Below, in pieces: positions 44,144 through 53,300 of a DNA stretch of 64,000 nucleotides. How positions within the stretch are numbered: the first letter of the stretch is position 1; every line of letters starts with the position of its first letter. Source of the stretch: Niveibacterium terrae (GTDB lineage Bacteria > Pseudomonadota > Gammaproteobacteria > Burkholderiales > Rhodocyclaceae); the NCBI RefSeq assembly GCF_048213115.1, contig NZ_CP172404.1, positions 620,001 through 684,000 on the forward strand, written 5' to 3'. Position numbers and translations under genes: made by a program. The notes under the pieces were generated by a model, which saw only the letters and a list, made by a program, of their open reading frames with translations, was not told the origin of the DNA and did not search any database.

Positions 44144-44855
44144 GAGCTTCTCCTTGGAGGGTTTGGGCGGGCGGGACCGTTTCGAGAAGGCAGCCGTCGC
44201 GCATCGCGAGGACGCGGTCGCAGCGATCGCTCATCCGGCTGTCGTGAGTGGCGACCAGGCAGGCCGCGCCTTCTTCGTGACAGAGCTCGCGGATTAGCGA
44301 GATCACCTGATTCGCGGTCTGCGAGTCCAGATTGGCCGTCGGCTCGTCGGCGATGACCAGGCGAGGTGTCTTGATCAAGGCACGCGCGACGGCGACCCTC
44401 TGCCTTTGCCCGCCGGAGAGGGCGTCGGGGCGGCGCGCCGCCTGTTCCGAGAGTCCCACCTTGGCCAGCATTTCGCCGACCCGTTTCCGGCGCTCGGCCG
44501 TCGGCACACCCGAGAGGAAGAGCGGGTAGTCGACGTTGTCGGCGACGCTCATCACCGGCACCAGGTTGAAACCCTGAAAGATGAAGCCGATCGCGACGCG
44601 GCGCAGCAGGGCACGTTCGTGTTCGTCGAGCGCGCCGACCTCCCTGCCTTCGAGCAGATAGCGTCCGGAGTCGGCGCAGTCGATCAGACCGGCGATATTG
44701 AGCAGAGTGCTCTTGCCGCTGCCTGACGGACCGGTCAGGGCCAGCATCTCGCCAGGCGAGACGCTCAGACTGGCGTCGGAGAGGGCGCGAACGCCCACTT
44801 CGCCCATCCTGTAGCTCTTGCTGATGCCGTTGAGGTGGACGACGGAGGGCCTCAT
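44130..44855 (-). CDS. LolD/MacB-like ABC transporter ATPase
   Basis: The 241-residue ATPase has Walker A GPSGSGKSTL, Q-loop FIFQGFNLVPVMSV, signature LSGGQRQRVAVARAL, Walker B LVIADEPTANLD and switch VATHDS. It energises the adjacent permease. It overlaps both neighbours, so the cluster is translated as a unit. Confidence 0.92.
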   Translation of the reverse strand: MRPSVVHLNGISKSYRMGEVGVRALSDASLSVSPGEMLALTGPSGSGKSTLLNIAGLIDCADSGRYLLEGREVGALDEHERALLRRVAIGFIFQGFNLVPVMSVADNVDYPLFLSGVPTAERRKRVGEMLAKVGLSEQAARRPDALSGGQRQRVAVARALIKTPRLVIADEPTANLDSQTANQVISLIRELCHEEGAACLVATHDSRMSDRCDRVLAMRDGCLLETVPPAQTLQGEAHEVA

Positions 44856-45484
44856 TGCCAGATCTCCTTGAGCTGGGTTTGCGCGGCCCGGCGTTCGGTT
44901 TCACTTCCCGAAGCCAACAGCCCGATCGCAGTGATGCGGGCGGTGGGCAACTGCTCGCGGCGTGCAGTCTTCAGAGCCAGATCGACTACGGATCTGCGAA
45001 AGCCTTCGGGACTTGTCGCCAGCTCGGGGTGGGTAAGCAGAGCCTGCAGCTGCTGATGGCCGACCGTGCTGCGCTTGAACAGGCCGGGCAACGCCAGGAA
45101 GGTGCTGGCGGCGACCAACCGGGTTTCGAGCGAGATCGGCACGCCGCGCAGGTTTTGCTGATCGTGTTGGGGGCCGAGAAGGCGCAGGGCCTTGTCGATC
45201 TCGGCGAGGCCATCCTCGGTGTATTTCATCTTGTTCCAGGGCAGCAGCGCGTGACTGCCTTGCAGGGTTGCCGAGGATCCGAGATAGGCGTGCAGCAGAG
45301 GGTTGCCCGGGTCCTGGCGCAGCAGTTGCTCAAAAGCCGCGACCGAGGCGTCGGCTGCGGCCGAATCTCCTGAACGGGCTTTTTGCAAGATGCCGAAAGC
45401 GGACTGAAAGGCTGTCGTATCGATTGCCTGTGCAGCCGGAGCCAGTGACAGTGCCAGAGCGAGCAGGAGGAGGGCGGTTTTCAT
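44852..45484 (-). CDS. secreted hypothetical protein of the envelope cluster
   Basis: The 210-residue protein has a signal peptide (about 1-20, LLLLALALSLAPAAQA) and a mainly helical, possibly TPR-like body (DASVAAFEQLLRQDPGNPLLHAYLG). I do not recognise a family. I start at ATG 45484, placing the signal peptide first. It opens the seven-gene cluster and overlaps the ATPase gene by 4 bases, so it may be a periplasmic partner of the transporter. Confidence 0.7.
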   Translation of the reverse strand: MKTALLLLALALSLAPAAQAIDTTAFQSAFGILQKARSGDSAAADASVAAFEQLLRQDPGNPLLHAYLGSSATLQGSHALLPWNKMKYTEDGLAEIDKALRLLGPQHDQQNLRGVPISLETRLVAASTFLALPGLFKRSTVGHQQLQALLTHPELATSPEGFRRSVVDLALKTARREQLPTARITAIGLLASGSETERRAAQTQLKEIWQ

Positions 45485-45608
45485 GTCTTGTCCTGAAGGA
45501 AGAAGAGCCTTCAATTTAGGTGGGCCGGTCTCGGCAGGCAGCAACGCTGAGACGAAACGACGAAGCCGGGCGCGAGTGGTTCCTGGGAGGCGCGAATGAA
45601 GCGGGGAC

Positions 45609-45639
45609 AAAAAAAGCCCGCCGGGTAGGGGCGGGCTTT
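45609..45639 (-). terminator. terminator of the TolC-OmpA gene
   Basis: AAAGCCCGCC (45613-45622) pairs with GGCGGGCTTT (45630-45639). Read on the minus strand, the stem ends in seven T (45615-45609), 18 bases after the stop of the TolC-OmpA gene. Confidence 0.85.
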
Positions 45640-45656
45640 GGCTTGAGTTGCGGCGA

Positions 45657-47498
45657 TCAGCGCTTGGGAGTGCCGATCAGGTCGATGACGACTCGGCGGT
45701 TGGGCGCGAGGCACTCGCGCAGCTTGGGGTTGTCGCGGTTCCTTGGGACGATCTCGTCGCACTTCGCGACAGGTTCGCTGCTTCCTTTGCCGACGACACG
45801 GACCTTGTCGGCCGGGACTCCGTGCATCTGCAGGTAGTCGCGGACTGCTGCGGCGCGGCGTTCGGAGAGCGGCTGATTGCTGCTCTCCGAACCGATTGGA
45901 TCGGTATGGCCGGTTACGATCACCTCTTCGAGCGAATAGGAGGCCATCCGGGTGATGAACTTGTTCAGCGCGGAGATGTTGCCGTCCCTGAGCTTGTCGC
46001 TGCCAAAGTCGAACAGCGCATCGGAAGAGAGTTTGGCGCTGAGCGCCGGCTTCTTCGCCGCCTCCGCCAGGCGGTCGGTGATCGGAGGGCGCCCGGCCAT
46101 CGCCGCCGCGGTATCGAGGGCCGGCGCGAGGTAAATCTCGCCGGCGCAGTTGACGGTCGCGTCTTCGGTGGGAGTCTCCTGGCCATCTTCATCGGGTGCC
46201 TGCTTCGCAATGGGGGCGAGCTTGAGCGCCGGCAGGATCTGGTGCGCGGCGGCCAGGACGCGGTAATCGGCGAGCTGCCGGTCATAGTCCGTCCGGGTCT
46301 GGGAGCGGCGCGCCTCGAACAGTTCGTTCTCGGTGTCGAGCAAGTCGAGCAGCGTGCGTTGGCCGATATCGAACTGTTGCCGGTAGGCGTCGCGCGCCTT
46401 CTGGGTCGAGAGCGAGTGCTGGTCGAGGAAAGTGCTCTGTTCGCGCAGAGCCCGGGCATCGTTCAACGCGATCGCGGTGGTCTGGGCGACGTCGCGGCAG
46501 ACTTTGTCCCTCTGCGCCTGGGCTGCGTAGAAGAGCTCGGAGCTCTGCCTCACCCTGGCCCGATCCGCGCCGCCGCGGAACAGGTTGTAGTTGAGCACGA
46601 CTTTGGCTTCGGTCGAGTTGTAGCTGCCTGTCGCGCCATCCAGGTTGCGCTCGTAGTTGCGAGCGAGCTGCAGTTCCAGCGTGGGCATGTTGGCGGCGCG
46701 GTTCTGGCCCTTCTCGGCGCGCGCCGCGCGCATGTTCGCGACCGCGGCGCGGAAAGCCGGGCTGGCTGCGATTGCGGACGGCAACGGATTCGTATCGCGC
46801 GGCAGATCGGCGCTGACCGCCGGAGCGTCAGACAGGCTGTCGCCCGGGAGCTTGCCGACGATGCGGTAGTAGCGCTGGGTCACGTCGTGTAGGTTCGACG
46901 TCTCAGTGAGCCAGTTCGACTGGGCTAAAGCCAGGCGGCCGGCGGCCAGTTCGAGGTCGACGCGTCGGCCGACTCCCGCCTTGACGCGGTCCTCGATCTG
47001 GCCGAACACTTCGCGGTGGGTGGCCCAGTTCTCGCGTGCGAGCTCGACCAGGTGGCGATAGCGCAGCACGTCGAGATAGGCCTGAACCGCGCTCAGTGCG
47101 GTCGAGTCCGAAGTGTCGAGCAACTCATAGTAGCGGGTCAGTTTCGTGAAACCGGCGCGCTTGACGTCGTGGTAAGTGGCCAGGCCATCGAACAGCACCT
47201 GACGCAGCTGAACCGATGCGCCGGGATGGTTGTACCAGCCCGTCTTGGTGACCGGATAGTCGTGTTTTTCCTGGCCGACGTAGCCCTGGAGATTGACCTG
47301 GGGCATCCAGCCGCCTTGCGCGACGTCCTTGGCATCCTCGGCTGCGCGCAGTGCGTGGTAGCGTGCGAGCACTTCGGGGTTGTGCAAGATGGCTTGCTCA
47401 ACGGTTTCCGGCAGGGTCGCTGCGGCGCAGGGGCCGCTGCTGAAGATCAAGGCGAAGACCAGCGAAGACAGAACGAATTTCAATTCAGGACTCCTCAT
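45657..47498 (-). CDS. TolC-family type I secretion outer-membrane protein fused to an OmpA peptidoglycan-binding domain
   Basis: The 613-residue protein has a signal peptide and then a TolC/AggA-type channel domain (about 30-440; TLPETVEQAILHNPEVL, QFDIGQRTLLDLLDTENELFEARRS). A linker (440-490) leads to an OmpA C-terminal domain (about 490-610; TGHTDPIGSESSNQPLSERRAAAV, NRRVVIDL). It should be the exit duct for the large adhesin encoded nearby and also grip peptidoglycan. In Shewanella bpf loci a TolC (aggA) and an OmpA-like protein are separate neighbouring genes; here they are joined. A TTG at 47483 preceded by GAGGAG may be the true start (MKFVLSSLVFALIF). Confidence 0.92.
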   Translation of the reverse strand: MRSPELKFVLSSLVFALIFSSGPCAAATLPETVEQAILHNPEVLARYHALRAAEDAKDVAQGGWMPQVNLQGYVGQEKHDYPVTKTGWYNHPGASVQLRQVLFDGLATYHDVKRAGFTKLTRYYELLDTSDSTALSAVQAYLDVLRYRHLVELARENWATHREVFGQIEDRVKAGVGRRVDLELAAGRLALAQSNWLTETSNLHDVTQRYYRIVGKLPGDSLSDAPAVSADLPRDTNPLPSAIAASPAFRAAVANMRAARAEKGQNRAANMPTLELQLARNYERNLDGATGSYNSTEAKVVLNYNLFRGGADRARVRQSSELFYAAQAQRDKVCRDVAQTTAIALNDARALREQSTFLDQHSLSTQKARDAYRQQFDIGQRTLLDLLDTENELFEARRSQTRTDYDRQLADYRVLAAAHQILPALKLAPIAKQAPDEDGQETPTEDATVNCAGEIYLAPALDTAAAMAGRPPITDRLAEAAKKPALSAKLSSDALFDFGSDKLRDGNISALNKFITRMASYSLEEVIVTGHTDPIGSESSNQPLSERRAAAVRDYLQMHGVPADKVRVVGKGSSEPVAKCDEIVPRNRDNPKLRECLAPNRRVVIDLIGTPKR

Positions 47499-47694
47499 CC
47501 TTTTGGGTATTCAGAGTGCGTTTTTCAGCGTGGGAGATCGGACTCCCCATTATCCCGTTTGTTCAATCCTGACGGAGGCTAGGCGCGATAACATCGGAAG
47601 AAAGTCGCTCTTTGTGCGAGATTTAACCTGTGTTTGCGTTTCCTCCTTGTCTTCAGTGCTTGACTCGGTCTCCACTCACCGTTGCAATTCTGTC
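47499..47694. other. divergent promoter region between the TolC-OmpA and lapG genes
   Basis: About 196 bases that should contain promoters for both directions. GAGGAG (minus strand, about 47490-47495) favours a TTG start for the TolC-OmpA gene. I cannot define clear -35/-10 pairs. Confidence 0.4.
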
Positions 47695-48390
47695 GTGCTC
47701 TTCTCTCTGCTGTCCCGCTCATCGCCTTCGTCGATTGCCGCGACCCTGTTGCGCCGTCTTGCGCTGCTGGGGGCTCTGCTGTGCCTGTTCGCCTGGGCGG
47801 CGGTTGGCGAGGATGCCGCGCTGGTGGCTGTGGCTGCTCAGCGCTATGGCGCAGGTGGGGCCGGCGCGGTTCGCGAATGGCGCGCCCTGCTCTCCTCGCT
47901 CAGAGGGCAGAGCGAAGCGGACCAGCTGCGTCGGGTCAATGACTTCGTCAATCGCCGGATCCGCTTCGCCGAGGATTCGGTCGTCTGGCAGCAGGCGGAC
48001 TACTGGGCTACGCCCGTCGAATCGCTAGGCCGGGGGCTGGGCGACTGCGAAGACTATGTGATCGCCAAGTACTTCTCGCTCCGCGAGCTGGGTGTGCCGA
48101 CCGCGAAGCTCAGACTGATCTATGCGCGGGCGCGCATCGGCGGGCCGCACAGCAGCGTGACCCAGGCGCACATGGTGCTGGGCTATTTTGCGACGCCCCA
48201 GGCCGTCCCTCTCGTGCTTGATAATCTGCTCGGCGAGATTCGCCCGGCGACCCAGCGTACGGATCTCGCCCCGGTATTCAGCTTCAATGGCGATGGTGTG
48301 TATGCCGGGGCCGCGACGACCCCGGTCGAGCGCATCACCCGTTGGAAAGAGTTGCTCCTGCGTATGCAGGCCGAGGGCTACTCGCCCTGA
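47695..48390 (+). CDS. lapG: LapG-like periplasmic cysteine protease (BTLCP, peptidase C93)
   Basis: The transglutaminase-like protease has the triad C118 (GLGDCEDYV), H159 (TQAHMVL) and D176 (LDNLLG), and a signal/anchor helix (about 14-36). LapG cuts the N-terminal retention module of LapA-type adhesins at a di-alanine site, releasing them from the surface. LapD holds it inactive when c-di-GMP is high. No ATG is available near the expected start; I used GTG 47695 (231 residues), while GTG 47656 is another option. lapD follows 14 bases later. Confidence 0.9.
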   Translation: MLFSLLSRSSPSSIAATLLRRLALLGALLCLFAWAAVGEDAALVAVAAQRYGAGGAGAVREWRALLSSLRGQSEADQLRRVNDFVNRRIRFAEDSVVWQQADYWATPVESLGRGLGDCEDYVIAKYFSLRELGVPTAKLRLIYARARIGGPHSSVTQAHMVLGYFATPQAVPLVLDNLLGEIRPATQRTDLAPVFSFNGDGVYAGAATTPVERITRWKELLLRMQAEGYSP

Positions 48391-48404
48391 GAAAAGGAAA
48401 GCCC

Positions 48405-50342
48405 ATGTCTTTGTTGCGCCAACTGTGGATTACGGTCATTGTCGCCAGCCTGATCGCCTGGCTGGGAGGTTTCGCGGTGAGCATCTACACCGCGCGCAGC
48501 TATCTTGAGCAGCACCTGCTTGCCCAGGGAGCCGATACGGCTACGGCCCTGGCCTTGTCGATGTCGCAGCAGAAGATCGATCGCGCGATGGCCGAAGTGA
48601 TGGTCTCCGCGCTGTTCGACTCCGGGCACTTTGAGCGGGTCCAGTACCAGGATGTTCAGGGCAGGACGATCGCGGAGCGGCACAGTGGCGTTGTCGAAAG
48701 CCTGACTCCCGAATGGTTCGTGCGCCTGATCCCGATTGAAGCCGAGCCTGGCGTCGCGCTGGTTAGCCAGGGCTGGACCCAGGCCGGCCGCGTTACGATC
48801 GTCGCTCAGAAGCGCTTCGCCTACGATGCTCTGTGGCGGGGGTCGCTGCAGTTCGGCGCCGTCATGTCGCTGCTCGGCGCGCTGCTGATCCTGGCGATCA
48901 AGTTGCTGATGCGCTGGGTGAGGGCGCCCATCGATCTGATGGTCGAACAGGCCCGGGCGATCGGTGAGCGGCGCTTCATCACCAACGAGGAACCCAAGAT
49001 CCGCGAGTTTCGCAGTGTCGTGCGGGCCTTGAACCTGATGGTCGGACAGGTCAGAACCATGTTTGCTGAGCAGGCGGGGCGGATCGATGCGCTGCGCTCC
49101 GAGGCCAACCGGGACGCGCTGACCGGCTTGCCGAACCGCAGTTTCTTCCTGGGCTGTCTGGGAAGCGAGCTGGATGGTGAGGACTCGCCGGCGGTCGGCG
49201 CTCTGGCGCTGATCCGGCTCAAGGATCTGACCGAGACGAACCGGCGCCTGGGGCGAGAGCGCACCGATGGCCTGATCAAGGCGCTGGCCGCGGCGCTGCA
49301 AGGGATTGTTGGCGACGGGGCTCTGCTCGCCCGCCTCAACGGAGCCGATTTCGCGTGGCTGATCCCGGGCGCCGAATCCGAAATGGTGCAGGCGCGCGCG
49401 GAGGAAATCGTCCATGCGCTCGAAGCGCTGCGCCGCCGCCTCCACCTCGAGCAGGATGTGGCGGGCCACGTCGGCGTGACGCTGTACCGCCACGGCGATG
49501 ATCTCGCCGGCGTGCTGGCGCGCGCCGATGCGGCGCTGATGCGGGCCGAACGCGGCGAAGGGGGCGCTGCCGTGATCAGCGGCTACGACACGCCTCTGGT
49601 TGCGCGAACCCAGGAAGCGTGGCGGATTCTGCTCCAGCAGTCGGTTGCCCGGCGCAGTTTCGCTCTGGCGACCTTTCCGGTGCTGCACATCGATGGAAAG
49701 CCTTGGCACGACGAAGCGATGATGAGGATGAGCGCGCCCGACGACGGAGATCCGTGGACGGCGGGCCAGTTCATGCCGGCTGCCGATCGCCTGGGCATGA
49801 CCGCCGAGCTCGACCTTCTCGCGGTCGAACTGGCGCTGCAGCGCCTGCAGCACGGAGGTGAGGCGGTCGCGGTCAATATCTCGCCGTTGTCGCTGCAGAG
49901 TCTCGAATTCCGTGCCGGCCTCGAGCGCCTGCTCGCTGCAGCACCGCTTGCCGCGAGCCGGTTGTGGATGGAAGTCTCCGAAGCCGGCCTCGATCAGGGG
50001 CTGTCCGGTCTGGCCGCCGTTTCGCCGATTCTGGGTCAGTACGGTAGCCGGCTGGGGATCGAACACTTCGGTCGCCAGTTCTCGGCGATCCCCAGGCTTT
50101 ACGCGCAGCGGATCGACTACCTGAAGATCGATGGCAGCTTCGTCTCCGGTATCGCCGAGAACGAAGGCAACCAGCGCCTCGTCAAGGCGATCGCCGATGT
50201 CGCGCGCGGCCTGGATATCCTGGTCCTGGCCGAGCGGGTCAGCAGCGAAGCCGAATGGCGGATGCTCGCCGACCTCGGCGTTGCCGGAGTCACCGGACCG
50301 GCCGCAACCGCGCGTGCGCAGGCCAAGCCGGCGCACCCGTGA
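48405..50342 (+). CDS. lapD: LapD-like c-di-GMP receptor (degenerate GGDEF-EAL)
   Basis: The 645-residue inner-membrane receptor has TM1 (about 5-27), a periplasmic output domain that binds LapG (about 28-145), TM2 (147-169), HAMP (170-225), a degenerate GGDEF domain and a degenerate EAL domain. GGDEF is replaced by NGADF. In EAL, the signature region reads HDEAMMRM, and the catalytic DDFG is EHFG. It should therefore bind c-di-GMP without making or degrading it. The start is ATG 48405 with AGGA upstream. It forms an operon with lapG. Confidence 0.93.
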   Translation: MSLLRQLWITVIVASLIAWLGGFAVSIYTARSYLEQHLLAQGADTATALALSMSQQKIDRAMAEVMVSALFDSGHFERVQYQDVQGRTIAERHSGVVESLTPEWFVRLIPIEAEPGVALVSQGWTQAGRVTIVAQKRFAYDALWRGSLQFGAVMSLLGALLILAIKLLMRWVRAPIDLMVEQARAIGERRFITNEEPKIREFRSVVRALNLMVGQVRTMFAEQAGRIDALRSEANRDALTGLPNRSFFLGCLGSELDGEDSPAVGALALIRLKDLTETNRRLGRERTDGLIKALAAALQGIVGDGALLARLNGADFAWLIPGAESEMVQARAEEIVHALEALRRRLHLEQDVAGHVGVTLYRHGDDLAGVLARADAALMRAERGEGGAAVISGYDTPLVARTQEAWRILLQQSVARRSFALATFPVLHIDGKPWHDEAMMRMSAPDDGDPWTAGQFMPAADRLGMTAELDLLAVELALQRLQHGGEAVAVNISPLSLQSLEFRAGLERLLAAAPLAASRLWMEVSEAGLDQGLSGLAAVSPILGQYGSRLGIEHFGRQFSAIPRLYAQRIDYLKIDGSFVSGIAENEGNQRLVKAIADVARGLDILVLAERVSSEAEWRMLADLGVAGVTGPAATARAQAKPAHP

Positions 50343-50349
50343 TCGACGC

Positions 50350-50371
50350 GAGCCCGGCGAGAGCCGGGCTC
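50350..50371. terminator. hairpin between convergent lapD and adhesin genes
   Basis: A perfect 9-bp stem GAGCCCGGC/GCCGGGCTC with a 4-base loop lies in the 39-base gap. It lacks a T tract, but its place between convergent genes fits a shared terminator. Confidence 0.55.
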
Positions 50372-50381
50372 TGGCCACTTA

Positions 50382-53300
50382 TCAGTCGGTGATCAGGTTC
50401 TTGTTCGTGAGCAGGTTGTTGATGATGTTGGCGTCGTTCAGAAGCGATGTCGAGCCGTCGATCAGCAGGTTGACCCCGGTGAGCACGATGGTCTGATCTT
50501 CGTGGCCTGCATTGTAGGTGCCGCCAGTGAAACCGCCGCTGCTGCTGACGTGAACCACGGTACTGGTGACGCCTCCCGATGTCGTTGCCTCGAAGTGCAG
50601 GTAGTTGGCGAGGTTGCCGGGGTCCTGACCGAAGTGACTCTCGCCCTGCAGCAGATCGCGCAGGTCGAGCGCATCTCCTCCCGAGCCCTTGGTGAAATCC
50701 GTCACCAGATCTGTTGTGCCCGCATGTCCCACTGAATCGCCGATACCTAGGGCGCTGTTGCCGGTGGTCGAGGTTCCCGCCGTCGCGCTGCCGTCATTCA
50801 GCGACCAGACGAACACGTCGGAGCCGGCCCCGCCCATCAGCACGTCGCTGCCGGCTCCGCCTTCGATCCGGTCCTTGCCCTCTCCCCCGCGCAGTGCGTC
50901 GTTTCCGGCTCCTCCGGACAGGTAGTCATTCCCGGCGCCGCCGTCGAGCAGATCGGAGTGGGCTCCGCCGAGCAGCGCATCGTTGCCATCGCCGCCGTGG
51001 ATCACGTTGCCGAGCGCGTGGTTGGCGGTGTCGTCGCTGTTGGCTCCCATGAAGTTCGATGTCTTCAGGGTCGCCAGATCAGTCGCTTGCGAATTGTCAG
51101 AGCCATAAACGATGTCGTTGCCATTTCCCGCATCGACGATGCTGTTGGCCGCGCTGGCGTGGATCAGATCCGCACCGGCCGTGCCGGCGACCGTCGCCAG
51201 GCTGGAGTCGATGACGTTGGCGCTGGTCTCGTCCGCGCCGTTGATCGTGACCGTCAGGGTCGCGGTGCTCGTTGCGCCGCTCGGATCGGCGACGGTGTAG
51301 CTGATCGTATCGTGCAGGACCTCGCCCTTGTTCAGCGCGTTTACCTGGGCGTTGTCGTTGGCCAGCTGATACGTATAGCTGCCATCGGCGTTGATGTGGA
51401 AGCTGCCGTAGGTCGCTGCGACATCCTGGGCGAGCAGGCTCGTCTGCCCATTGACCGCTGCAACGTGCAACTTGTCGCCGTCGACGTCGGTGTCATTGCT
51501 GGTGACCGAGCCGTTGACCGTATAGCTGCCGGAGTCTTCGGTGACGCTGGCGTTGTCCGCGACCGCGACCGGCGCGTCATTGACGCCGGTCACCAGGATG
51601 GGCAGCGTTGCCGTGGTGCTGCCGGTCTGGCCTGTCGCGGTTTCGGTACTGGTTGCGGTCAGGCTCAGCGTGACGGTTCCGTTGAAATCGTGGGGAGGCG
51701 TGAAGCTCAGCGAACTGAGCGACCAGGACGTGATGACGACCGAAGTGGCTCCGCTCGTTGCGGTGAAGCTGTGCGTACCGTCGGTGATGACGGAGCCCTC
51801 CGGCAGGCCGCTGATGCTGATGCTGCCGAGCTGTTCCGAACCGTCCGTGTCGGCAAGAGTGACCGAGATCGGTGAGAGCTTGAAGGGCGTATCCTCGACG
51901 CTGCTGTTGTAGGCCGGGTAATAACCGCCGCTGCTGTCGCCGACGAGACCCAGATGGACCGCGCCGGTAGAGTCCAGCGTACTCACCGAACTGTAGAGAT
52001 TGAAGTTGCTGCTGGTCAGCTCGAGCGCGGTGCCGCCATCGACGCTCAGATAGGGTTTGACCGCACCGACGCCGTTGCCGTTGTAGACCGCCCAGTCCAG
52101 CGTGTAATAGCCGCTCACCGCCGGCGAGAAAGTGGTCGCGGTGATGTTGCCCCAGCTGTTGTAAGCCTTGTTCAGCACTTCCTGGCCACCGATTTTCAGG
52201 ATCGCAGTGTCATCCATGTAGGAGCTGAACGTATAGGTCTTGCCTGCCTCCATGTAGATCAGGCCGCTCATCCGGTAGGCCCCGTCCTCGCTGATGCCGG
52301 TCGGTGAGCTACCGGAGTGTGGCGTGTAGTTCTGAGGTGTGCCGGATATGCTCGTGGAAGCCAAGCTGGTCGTCGCTGCATCGAGACGGGTCAGCAGCGT
52401 GCTGACTTCGGCGGTGGTATCGACGGTGTCTGTCGAGATCTTGGCCAGATTGACATAGGTTCGCGTCGTCAGACCGTCGCCGAGTGCGGGCGTCGCGATG
52501 ATGGCCGCGCCTGCGACGATCGAGCTGCCGTTGACCTGGATCACCGGACCGTCGGCGACCGGTGCGATATCGAGCGTGATGCTGGCGGACGAACTGCTGC
52601 TGATACCGTCCGTAGCCGTGAAGCTGAAGCTTGCGTAGTCAGCATGCTGGTCGCCGAGGCCCGCCGTGTTGTAGCTGCTGTTGCCCGACTCGTTGGCGTC
52701 GGGTACGAAGCGCAGGTGGTTGGCATCGATCTCCGTCTGACTGATCGTTTGGCCCTGCGTGACGGCGACCCAGCTGCTGCCGTTGTAGTACTGCAGCTGA
52801 CCGTCCTTGGGCAGGCTGGTGATCGTGATGCCGGACGAGCTGCCGCCATCGACATCGGTCACATGGAACTGGGCCCAGCTCAGCACCAGCGGTGTGTCTT
52901 CGGTGCCGCTGACCGTGCTGCTCGCGACGGTCGGAGCGTCGTTGGCGCCGGTGATCGTGACCTTTATCGTCTGGCTGGCAGATCCATCGAGGCTGTAGAC
53001 CGTCAGGGAGTCGGACGTGGTGTCGCTTGGGGTCAGCGCCTGGGTCTCTGGCTTGCTGTTGTCGAGCGTGTAAGTCCAGGCGCCCGTGGCGGCATTGAAG
53101 GTAAAGGAACCATAGGTGCCGGAGAGCGTGTTCGCGGGTTGGAAGCTTGCCTGACCGGAGTCGGAATCCTTGATGGTCAGCGTACCCGAGTCGAACGAAG
53201 TGCCGTGGGTCGCGTTGGCGATTCCTCCATCTTCGGTGACGGCTCCCGCGTTGTCGCCACTGATTGTGGCGTTGTGATAGCTGCTGCTGACAGTGAGTTT

